Part shown: positions 48,171-58,100 of the stretch, in pieces
Layout: the number at the start of each line of letters is the position of its first letter
Numbering within the stretch: position 1 is the stretch's first letter
NCBI GenBank assembly: GCA_016712225.1
Contig: JADJRL010000003.1
Span: 4,105,501-4,169,500 of the forward strand
Source: Candidatus Defluviibacterium haderslevense
Lineage (GTDB): Bacteria > Bacteroidota > Bacteroidia > Chitinophagales > Saprospiraceae
Length of the DNA: 64,000 nucleotides
Reading direction: 5' to 3'
Position numbers and translations under genes: made by a program
Notes under the pieces: generated by a model
Told to the model about the DNA's origin: nothing
The model's database searches: none
What the model saw: the letters and a program-made list of their open reading frames with translations, nothing else

Positions 48171-49043
48171 CTAATGTGAAATTTTCTTCAATACTTCGAT
48201 TGCAGTTTTATTTTCTTTAAGCAATGAATTACTTAAATAATGTTTTGCAAGTTGCAGATCACCTTTGTATATGGAACATAATCCCAAAAACCATAAAGCC
48301 TCTTTGATATTTCTCGATTCCTTATTTTTAATTATTGTTTCTAGCAGAAGTGTGGCTTCATCTATTTTATTGATTGCCATTAAAGCATTTGCCTTCAGAA
48401 ATAAAACATTGTCATTCTCTTTCACTGACGGATCTAATGAATCAAATATATTAATCGCTTCCTGATATTTTTTATTAATATACAAAAACTGAAACATTTC
48501 GAAAGCGGTTTTTTCGTCGTCCTGGCCGCGAAATTCAGATTCCAGTAATTCGTCCGTATAAGGCACAAAATACATAGCATATAATTCATCAGTGCTTTGT
48601 ATGTTCTTTTTGTTTTGGAGGTTAGAATCTAAAGGAATAGCCCTCTCTCTAAATTGCATTGTATCATGTATCTCTTCTGGTCTAGCTTTTGAAACGGAAT
48701 CTTCATAATAATTTGGAATCACATTTTGCGAATGATTTGTATAATAATTTCCAACGAAATTCCAAATTAGTGCAAGCAAAACAAGCAAAAGACCAGCTAA
48801 TAAATATATGTATAATTTGACAGGCCTACCAGATGAAGTATTTTCAAATTTTTGTTGCTCCCATTGTTTTAATCTTGATTTCAATACTGATTTTTCATGG
48901 AACCTGAGTGCCTCAATAGCCTTTTCAAGTTCTTTTACCTCCTGCCTAAGCTGAGGATTCTCACTCATTCTGAGTTCAAACTCAATAATCTCATCAGGAG
49001 TCATTTTCTTCGCCAGATACCGTTCGATTTTATCTATATTCAT
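48171..49043 (-). CDS. Membrane-anchored TPR protein, probable anti-sigma or signalling partner
   Basis: 290 residues. An N-terminal cytoplasmic region (1-70) resembles the start of Bacteroidota anti-sigma-like proteins (IERYLAKKMTPDEIIEFELRMSENPQLRQEVKELEKAI by position 7-43), with no zinc-binding HxxxCxxC. One transmembrane helix (77-98) is followed by a periplasmic TPR region (about 165-285: FQFLYINKKYQEAINIFDSL, ALMAINKIDEATLLLETII). Its ATG abuts the sigma stop directly (TAAATG), and the CHAT gene follows after 19 bases. The topology suits holding the sigma factor inside while sensing outside; this is inference from position. Confidence 0.75.
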   Translation of the reverse strand: MNIDKIERYLAKKMTPDEIIEFELRMSENPQLRQEVKELEKAIEALRFHEKSVLKSRLKQWEQQKFENTSSGRPVKLYIYLLAGLLLVLLALIWNFVGNYYTNHSQNVIPNYYEDSVSKARPEEIHDTMQFRERAIPLDSNLQNKKNIQSTDELYAMYFVPYTDELLESEFRGQDDEKTAFEMFQFLYINKKYQEAINIFDSLDPSVKENDNVLFLKANALMAINKIDEATLLLETIIKNKESRNIKEALWFLGLCSIYKGDLQLAKHYLSNSLLKENKTAIEVLKKISH

Positions 49044-49634
49044 TTATACTCTGGCTTGTTTATTATCAATAATTTCTTTAAGCCGCTTTAAATTTCTCGA
49101 CAATGTTACACTTACTGCATTCACAGAAGTGTATTGCATTAGTTTCATGATTTCTTCTATTGTCTTACCTTCAATATATCTTAGTTTTAATATCCTTCGA
49201 CTTTGATCTGGTAATTCCTCAACTGCTTTTTGAAGTAATTCCTTTTCTTCTAAAAATTGTTCATCCCCTTCCATAGAGATTTGTAAAACTTCCTTTGTTG
49301 AGATATCATCAAAATCCTCTGTAGGAGATTCTTTGACATAATGTCTTTTATACTTGATGATATATCTAAAACCAAGCAGAAATAAAAAACTCCTTAGACT
49401 ACAACTCAGCGAACTTAACCTATCAGATCTAATCTGTTCAAAAAATGAAATAACTGTATCTTGCCATGCGTCAATTATATCCTCCTTTGGGACAAATTTA
49501 AATTTGTAGGATGCAGATTTCAGAAAGTCATTTCTATACATATCATAAATTCGATCGAAAGCCTCCATATTTCCTGACCGCAATGCGTGAAAAATCTCTT
49601 GATCAACTTCAAATTGGGACTTAGAACTATTCAA
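49044..49634 (-). CDS. ECF-type RNA polymerase sigma factor
   Basis: 196 residues. Sigma region 2 spans about 15-90 (FDRIYDMYRNDFLKSA, EDIIDAWQDTVISFFEQI) and region 4 about 125-190 (LPDQSRRILKLRYIEGKTIEEIMKLMQYTSVNAVSVTLSRNLKRLKE). The best start is TTG 49634: an in-frame TAA lies six codons upstream, and the next ATG (residue 23) would cut into region 2. First gene of the sigma / membrane-TPR / CHAT operon, and a likely activator of its own operon and perhaps of the downstream secreted-protein genes. Confidence 0.88.
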   Translation of the reverse strand: MNSSKSQFEVDQEIFHALRSGNMEAFDRIYDMYRNDFLKSASYKFKFVPKEDIIDAWQDTVISFFEQIRSDRLSSLSCSLRSFLFLLGFRYIIKYKRHYVKESPTEDFDDISTKEVLQISMEGDEQFLEEKELLQKAVEELPDQSRRILKLRYIEGKTIEEIMKLMQYTSVNAVSVTLSRNLKRLKEIIDNKQARV

Positions 49635-49830
49635 AAATCTGTTTATTTAGTCCCAAATATCTAAATTTTTATTATATTGATTAAAATAAAAAATCTGATC
49701 AAGTTATCTCAATCAAGTTCAAATTGGCTTTTTGATAATTTAATACCAATAGGATATAAATAATTAGCAATTTACTAAATTTATTTATGAAATTTTATAC
49801 ATTAAAGTGGCAAAGGTTAGAAAAGTGAAT
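49635..49830. other. Promoter region of the sigma operon
   Basis: AT-rich unique sequence between the sigma start and repeat array 4. It must carry the sigma-operon promoter; no clear -7 element was found on the minus strand. Confidence 0.35.
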
Positions 49831-50130
49831 TAGATTACCATTCTGACCGATTCCCTCTTAAAAGATTACAGCCTTGATTATCATTGGCCCGATTCTCTCC
49901 AAAACCGAGTTCCTGAATACCTCTCAAACCGATTACCTCCCAAACCGATTACCATTCAGACCGATTACCTGATAACCATGCAAACCGATTACCTTTTAAA
50001 ATGATTACCATTCAAACCGATTACCTGATTACCATTCAAACCGATTACCTCCCAAACCGATTACCATTCAGACCGTTTACCTGATAACCATGCAAACCGA
50101 TTACCTGATTACCATTCAAACCGATTACCT
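49831..50130 (-). repeat. Array 4 of the GGTAATCGG family (reverse orientation, upstream of dnaG)
   Basis: About nine exact CCGATTACC words and several degenerate ones (GATTACC, GATAACC, CCGTTTACC), interspersed with AACCATGCAAA, CATTCAAA and CTCCCAAA. A higher-order repeat is visible: the 57-base block starting CTCCCAAACCGATTACC at 49937 recurs at 50049 (period 112) with one change, CCGATTACC to CCGTTTACC. Relative to arrays 1-3 the word is on the opposite strand. It fills most of the gap between the divergent sigma and dnaG genes. Confidence 0.92.
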
Positions 50131-50133
50131 TTG
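50126..50133 (+). promoter_or_regulatory. Candidate -7 element of dnaG built from the last repeat unit
   Basis: TACCTTTG matches TAnnTTTG; its TACC comes from the final CCGATTACC word of array 4. The expected transcript start would lie about 13 bases before the dnaG ATG at 50153. No TTTG -33 box is at the standard distance. Confidence 0.35.
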
Positions 50134-50152
50134 CTAAGCGCAAGGCCTAAAT

Positions 50153-52090
50153 ATGATATTAAACAGTTCTGTCCAAAAAGTACTAGATGCAGCTCGTATA
50201 GAGGATGTGGTCAGGGACTATGTAGATCTTAAGCCTAGAGGCTCCAATCTTACCGGATTATGCCCTTTTCACAAAGAAAAAACACCATCCTTTTCGGTAT
50301 CGCCCAGTAAAAATATATATAAGTGCTTTGGCTGCGGAAAGGCTGGTGGACCAGTCCAATTTGTTATGGAATCGGAACAATACAGTTTTCCGGAAGCGAT
50401 TCGACAATTAGCTAAAAGATACCAAATCGAACTGGAAGAAACGGCCATTTCCCAAGAAGCAAAGGAAGAAATGCTTGAGGTTCAGGGTTTAAACATCATC
50501 AATGAATTTGCAGCTAAATATTATGAAGACCAACTTTGGAACACAGAACTAGGTAAGAGCATTGGCTTATCTTATTTTAAAGAAAGAGGATTTTTAGAGA
50601 CCACTTTAAGAAAATTTAATATCGGTTATGCTGGTGAAGGTTACCGCGCCTTTACAGACCATTGTATAGCTCAAGGGTATTCCGCTGACCTCCTCAAAAA
50701 ACTGGGTCTTACCTCTACTTCAGACAAAGATTTTTTTAGAAATCGGGTGATGTTCCCCATCCATAATCAAAGTGGAAAAGTAGTGGGATTCGCTGGACGA
50801 ATTATGTCCTCCGAGATCAAAGTAGCAAAATACATCAATTCCCCTGAAAGCGAAGTATATAAAAAAAGCAAAACATTATTTGGTTTAAACATTGCAAAAA
50901 ATGCCATTCGCAAAAACGATCAGTGTATACTTGTAGAAGGATATACCGATGTTATGTCTTTGGTTCAATCCGGTATTGAAAACGTAGTCGCTTCTTCGGG
51001 TACATCATTGACAGAAGATCAGGCACATATTTTAAAACGACACACCAACAATATTCTAATACTTTATGATGGTGATTCTGCAGGAATTAAAGCAGCGGTC
51101 AGAGGTATTGATATTATCATCAAAGAAGGACTCAATGTTCAAATTGGAATGATACCTGATCAAGATGATCCAGATAGTTTTATTCGGAAAGTAGGATATG
51201 ATGGATTTCAAGAATTTCTAAAAAAAGAAGTTAAAGATTTTATTATTTTCAAAATTAATTTACTTCGACAGGAAGCCAAAAATGACCCTATTGCCAAAGC
51301 TACAGCTATCAATGATATAGTAGGTACAATCTCCAAAATAGAAGATGGCGTAAAGCGAAGTTTATACATGCAACAAGCTGCACAAATTTTAGACATTTCG
51401 GAATTAACATTAATCAGTAGTTGCAATAAACTCATTAAGGAAGACCTTAAACAAAAGGCTTTTCAACAAAAACGACAAGCACTGGATCGTGATGAAATGA
51501 TCGTACAGGAGCAGGACCATGTCATTTCATTTAAGGATGAACTACAACTCAGTTTTTCGTCTGGTGACGAAATTCAAGAACGTGAGATTGTAAAAATATT
51601 AGTCCTCGAAGGTGGCACGCCATGGCGCGATACAAATTTTACTGTAGCTCATTTTTTAATTGAAAACATCAGTGATGTATTGGAATATTTTGACAATTCA
51701 TTTTATGCATTACTCATTAATGAAACGCATCAAAAACTGAATGATGGCATTACGATAAATCTTGAATATTTTATCAACCACCCCACTAAACAAGTTAGTC
51801 ACCTAGCTATAGAACTTTCCAGTTCACCTTATGTCTACAGTGAAAACTGGGCTGCTAAACATGGTATTTTTCTTACAACAACTGCCACCGATCAAACGTT
51901 CTCAGCAAATGAAATTGAAAAACTCATCAAGCATCTTAAATACCGCAAATTCGATAAAGTCATTAAACGCTTAGATCAACAAATTAAAGATACCTTAGAC
52001 CTCGGCGAACAAATGGAAATCATTAAAGCACGCGAAGACCTTAAGAAGACCAAAAACATGCTGTACAGCGAAGTTTGGGCATTAGAGTAA
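50153..52090 (+). CDS. dnaG: DNA primase
   Basis: 645 residues. An N-terminal CHC2 zinc ribbon (Cys37, His40, Cys58, Cys61 in CPFHKEKTPSF and KCFGCGKAGG) binds template. The DnaG catalytic core with the Toprim fold follows: ILVEGYTDVMSLVQSG (Glu near 261) and ILILYDGDSAGIKAA (DGD near 305), and FRNRVMFPI before them. The C-terminal ~200 residues are helical, as in the DnaB-interacting domain. It synthesises RNA primers for chromosomal replication. It is a single plus-strand gene, divergent from the sigma operon, with the repeat-filled gap upstream. Confidence 0.96.
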   Translation: MILNSSVQKVLDAARIEDVVRDYVDLKPRGSNLTGLCPFHKEKTPSFSVSPSKNIYKCFGCGKAGGPVQFVMESEQYSFPEAIRQLAKRYQIELEETAISQEAKEEMLEVQGLNIINEFAAKYYEDQLWNTELGKSIGLSYFKERGFLETTLRKFNIGYAGEGYRAFTDHCIAQGYSADLLKKLGLTSTSDKDFFRNRVMFPIHNQSGKVVGFAGRIMSSEIKVAKYINSPESEVYKKSKTLFGLNIAKNAIRKNDQCILVEGYTDVMSLVQSGIENVVASSGTSLTEDQAHILKRHTNNILILYDGDSAGIKAAVRGIDIIIKEGLNVQIGMIPDQDDPDSFIRKVGYDGFQEFLKKEVKDFIIFKINLLRQEAKNDPIAKATAINDIVGTISKIEDGVKRSLYMQQAAQILDISELTLISSCNKLIKEDLKQKAFQQKRQALDRDEMIVQEQDHVISFKDELQLSFSSGDEIQEREIVKILVLEGGTPWRDTNFTVAHFLIENISDVLEYFDNSFYALLINETHQKLNDGITINLEYFINHPTKQVSHLAIELSSSPYVYSENWAAKHGIFLTTTATDQTFSANEIEKLIKHLKYRKFDKVIKRLDQQIKDTLDLGEQMEIIKAREDLKKTKNMLYSEVWALE

Positions 52091-52115
52091 TCTAGTTAAT
52101 ATTAAATTACGGATT

Positions 52116-55100
52116 TTACTCTCCTATAATTATTCTTATCCCTTTACTATGTGATCCAAATTCAGGGGCATACATACTTTGAATTGTAGAAACCCCATCA
52201 GAAAAATCACCCTTGAAGGAAGCCCTTAAATCGTATTCCAACACATGCGTGCCCTTAGGCAAATAGCTAAAGAAAAAATCTGTTGCAAGATCTCTTGGTG
52301 ATCGGTAATACCCAAGTCCTCCATCCCACTGATATCCTGACAGTTGAACTATGGGTTCTAAACCTGATGCTCGCATGACTTTCAGATGAACATAATCCAT
52401 GGGACGATCCACTTTAATAATTATCCTGGCCGTAACTTTATCACCTATTTTTATCTTGGTTTGATCTATAATGGGTTTTAATACTGGACCTTTTTTCGAA
52501 TCTTCTTTAATAAACAATTGCTTGTCTAAAATCAAAGGTGTTTCTTTGTAAACTTTGACTTTGTCTAAGTCTTCGAAATACTGGTAATATACTGCTCCCC
52601 AAGCTATCGATTTGTTTGGATTATTTACTTGGATGGATGCCATTGAAGCATTGATCTCTGATGGATTCCATTGCTTTTTGAAATATCCACTACCTGATTC
52701 TACTTTGCTGACTTCTATTTTTTTATTTCCAATAACAACATCAACTGGAGTAGCTTCTTCTATAGTATTTGGACCAAATCCCAATAATGCATAAATAGCT
52801 GCAGTTGTAGCTTTTGTAGTACCCCAATGCTGGGTTTGTTTATTTTTGAGCAACCACACTTTAAGAGCATCAACTTCCTTTTGATTTTTAGTGATTTCAT
52901 AAAATACTTCTACCATTAAGGATTGGGTTTCTATCGGAAGCTCATACCAATTATAGGACCATGAATTTTTCCAATACATGCCTAGCTCAGGATTTTTTAT
53001 GGCACGTTGTGATAATGATTTAGTGATCAATTGGGCCAAATCTTTTTTATTATTTCTTGATGCAATCAATGCACAAATTCCCTCATGATAAATATTACTA
53101 CTATGCCAATAATTATTCATTTGTAATAAATAATAATTTTGAATGGCTTGAAAAGTATCATCTGATTTCCAATCTGTAAAATAGGATTTACAATATAAGA
53201 ACATCAACTCCATATACCCCAAATGATTGTCTTCCCATGTGGTCCGACCTGCTTTAACTTCTTTTGCTAAAAGTTCATATTGTTGTTTAATCATGGTTTC
53301 TAAAAAAGGTTTCGCACGATTTACCATAGCATCATATCGCTCTTTGTTTTTTTGGATTGCACCCAGCTTTTGTAAATGTGCTATTTCTAAAACTATATGT
53401 TGTGTAATATACCAATCGTATCTACCTCCTGGAAACCAACTCCAGCTTCCATTTGCTTCTTGACGAGATTCCAACTTGCTCAGCGCTGATTCAAGTCCCT
53501 GAGACATTGTATTTAAATCCATTAACAAACTCACTCGCTTCATTTGTTCAGATTCACTTTGTGCAGCAAGTACCCAAGGTGTTTCTTCAATTAATGCCGA
53601 TTTAAGTTCTTCATTTTTTAACAAAGGAGATTTATTGGATCCTTCTAATTGAATTTGTTTCAGCGTAGAAGCCACTTTAGGATATTGATGCATTACATAT
53701 GAACCGATGGCATTGGCATAAATTCGACTCATCAATTGCTCACTGCATTCAAGTGGATACTCCATGATATAAGGTAAGTTCTGAATAGCATACCAAACCG
53801 GATGAGAAGTAAATTCTAATGTTAGTGAATGAGGACTAGCAGAAGAACTTGAATTCAATTTTTGTAATGGCAAGAAGACAAATGATTTATGTTCTTTAGA
53901 ACCAACTGGGAGTGGTAATGATTCAGTAATCAATTTTCGATTAGTTATCACAGGAATAATCGTTTCTTCCCCATCAGAATGGGTATTGCCTTTGGCTATA
54001 AAACGAACTAGAAGAGGACGTAATTCGTCTTTTGGAATTTGAATGATCCATTTATAGGATGATGTTTGATTGGTTTTTAAATCGAAGTTTTGACTCACAT
54101 TTGATTTAACAAACGAAGATGTAATATCGGCCATAGTATTGGGATCCAATATCATGATTTGAGTTTGTCCCTTTTGAGCTTCTTCTGATAAATTACTTAC
54201 CGTTGCTGACAATTCCAATTGATCGCCTTGTCTAAAAAAACGAGGATAGAAAGGTTTAATCTGAATGGGTTTCCGGGTGATAACATCCAAGGTTTTAATA
54301 CCATATTTTAAATCAACGGTATGCGCAAACATTTGTAACTTCCATTTGGTCATGGCTTCATTCATGGTAAACGAAAAGCTTATTTTTCCCTCATCTTTGG
54401 TATACAATTGAGGATAAAAGAAAACAGTTTCGTTTAAATTTTTTCTAATTTGAACTTCAGAACTATTTTGATCTTTTTCCGATGTTGAATTATTTTGTTC
54501 TACATCTTTATTTAGTTTATCTGATTGAATAGTTGAACCTTCTGCTTGAGGTGCAGCTTCTGAAGCTTTGCTTCTGGACGCCTGCTTTCCTCCACTAGCA
54601 CGTACTCCATCCATATACATTGTAGTTCCCATCATGACTAGTGAAAAATCAGACATTGGTAATCCAAAAAAATTCAAACTGCTGTAACCATGTATATAAG
54701 ATCCTTGGTCCGAAGGATTGAATTGAAAACGCAGGTAATTTAAGTCTAATGCATGAAATGACGAACTCACAAAATTAGATCTCATATAAAAATCTGGCCA
54801 ATAATACGCACCCCACTGGTGTGGTAATATCTGATCCAATGAAGCATCATACATAGATGCTAAAAACTCAGTTGGATTTGCTTTATTATTGCGATCCATA
54901 ATTTCAAAAGTCCATTCCTCAGGTTGACCAGGCAATAATTTATCTCTGAATGAAATACTTTTGATGTTTAATTCTTTATTAGACCAAGGCACTTTAACTT
55001 GAAGGCTTTGTTCATAGATTCGATTTTGAAAAACACATACAGAATTTAAGAAAACCCCTCCACGATCTGTTTCTTGTATCGGATATTCATACATAGTATT

Positions 55101-58100
55101 TTTACTGATCTTTTTCCAATTCAATTCATTGTGAGATCTTGATGAATATTGGATTAACATGTGATAATCTTCATCCATTGAAAGAGCAGTAAACAGGGCT
55201 TTAGAATTGGGCTCTAAGATTTCTTGCTGGCTTAACACATAGGGTTTCAACGAACTGTTTTTTGAATTTTTATCATACACAATGGTGTATTCAGTTAGTT
55301 TTTCAATAGCTCCATTTTCTTTTGTCGCTTCAATAATAATCTTATAAGCCCCTTGTTTCAATAACTTCAAGAAATCAATTTTGAAAACAGATGCTGAACT
55401 AAAATTTTGGTCCAAAACAGTACTTATTTCTTTCCATTGATCCATCTGATCTTCCTTATCATAAATATCATTTGGAAAAAAAGACTTAAATTCTGCTTGT
55501 GAATATTTCATTACATCCGGTTTTGCCCAATATCTAGATCGCAAATGATTTTTTGGCACTTGCAAAGCAAATAATTTAACATGGATGTCTGCAGTTATAG
55601 GTATATGTTCAATATTGTTTAATTTAATTTCTATAGATTTCAAGTTGGAATCTAAAAAATAGGGCTTCAAATTCGTAGAAATAAAAATACTCTGTTCTGA
55701 TATATCGAACCCTTTACTTTGACTGTGCGTCTCACCATTTAAATCTGTGGCATCAACTTCGACACTGTAATGATGAATGGGTTTCAATTGATTTGGATTG
55801 TCATCATTTTTAGGAATAAATGAAACTTCAAACCTTCCTTCTTCATCTGCAACTATTTGTCCAAAATCAATTTGTTCCTTAGCTTCAGGAAATCTCATAT
55901 AATAGCTCCAACATGGATAATAGGGCATAAATAAACTCTTGTTGATTCTATATTTTATTACAGCATTAGCCACAGGAATTCCATTGTATGATTGAACTTT
56001 TCCAGTAACATGAAGGACTTGGCCCAACTTGAGTTCAGATTTCAAAGTATCAAATAGGATTTCAAAATTGGGGCGTTTGTATTCTTCAACCTGAATGGAT
56101 TGTGACCCTCTGTATTGATCTGCTACCAAATTAAAAGATCCATTTAATCCGGAATTGGGCAAGACAAAACTTCCTTGTGCACTACCAAATGCATTGGTGA
56201 CCAAGTTAACTTTACTAACTTCCTGACCATTGGGATTGATTAATTGAACTACAAATTTTTGTGCTGTTTTAATTTTGGGCAATTGATCCTTGTCATTAAT
56301 CGTTGCCAATATTTTAAAATATACAATTTGCCCTGGACGATAAATACTTCGGTCCGTGAAAAATTGATATTGGACGGTAGGCTTTGAATCATTGGGATAT
56401 CTCATGTTATACAGCCAATCCTGTGTTAGCAAAAGATCATCTTTCAATGAAACATAATAACTCAATTGCTCTCTTCTAGGTATCAGTACCATGCCATCTG
56501 CATCGGTAATTTTTGTTTCAAATATTTTGTAATCAGGACTAGAACGGTACCCCCTATTGGTCGATTCGAAAAAGACAACTTTAGCTCCTTTAATCGGAGC
56601 ACCTTTGTCACGATTGACAACAATGATTTTATCAAATTGATTATCCATTTGATATTTAATTGATGCTAAGTTGGATACTTGAAATGCCCCACCCTGTAAA
56701 ATATTCGCCGAAGTGATATCCTTCGAATTATTAACCATCAAATAATATTGACCTGACTTAAGGCCATCCATTTTTAATTCCACACTGTGCTCCATAAAAT
56801 CACTAGATCCAGGCCAAGTTTCTTCCCATTCTTTAACCAATGAAAATTTTTTCAATTGTTCTTCCAAATTATCCTGATTAACTTCATAGGAATCATTTAC
56901 ACTATGAAATGGCATTTTGTAAAGTCGAAAAAAGGCTTTAGAGATATTGCGATGTGCCAACAAAAACTTAATGGGCTTTTGAATCAGATAAACATCCTCA
57001 ATGGATACTTTTAGGTTTTGAGTTCGGATATTCTGTATCAACAAATTTGCCTGGCTGAGCCAATTTGATTTTGGATAACGCTTAATTAATTCGTTACATA
57101 TAGAATCTACTTTTAATAAATTCGTTTTTTGATCACCTAATGAGTTATTCATTTCTTGAACACCCATGCTCATATAATAATTAGCTATCTCAATGAGCAC
57201 CTGTGCAGCTTCATCATTTTTTTTATGTTCCTGAAAGCAATCCATCAATGCATTTAAATACAATGCTTGATCTAAATTAGAAACATTCAATGAATGAGCA
57301 TATTTCAATCGATTCAAATTCGCATCTATTAATGCTTCGATATTATTGTTCGTTTTATTCTTTTTCAAGACATCCTGATACAACAGAAATACTTGGTGTG
57401 ATTTGACATCAGCCTTTAGGAAATCATTCAAATTTGCAAATTGAATCTCCTTGGGTATACTTACATTAAAATCACTTAATTGAGTAGTTGAATTTTTGAA
57501 ATGATCAATCGCTCTATACAATAACAAATCATATAAACTGGGACGAATTAAACTATCTTTTTGATAATGTAAAATTGCGTCATAATCTTTTATTGACTCT
57601 TTGTCTAAACTCGTATTTTGAATAGATTGGAGATAATAATCATTCGCTTTAGCAATCATCTTTGATGGTGACCAGGTATTTATATCAGCAGTGTCTTGTT
57701 CTTCACCAACTATGTTTGTTTTTGCATTTCTGCCATATCCATATTGATTGAAATTGAAATACAATTGACCTAAAACAGATTTTAATAATGACGCTGAAGG
57801 TTCTTTTAAATCTTTTAGACTTTTTTCCAATCTCAAAATAATTCCCTGCTGTCCCGCTTCATCTTTTTGAAACTGTAGTGCTTCTATACTCAACAAACAT
57901 TTATAAATCTGTGGATGGTTCACATCTTGTATAGCCAACTTATAGATAAATTCTATTTTCAGTAAAGCATCATCAATCAAGCCTTGTGCATGAAACTGTT
58001 CGACTTCTTTCCAATAACTTAAATATTCAGGATAATTGCGGTCTGTGATGGTTTGTTTAGGGGTCATATTAAAAACTGAAAAAGCTAAAAAAGCAAAGTA

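Noticed and set aside
49831..50130. CRISPR array or origin of replication beside dnaG
   Set aside because: Irregular 9-bp words with a 112-bp duplication do not form repeat-spacer units. No dnaA gene or cluster of DnaA boxes (TTATCCACA type) was seen.
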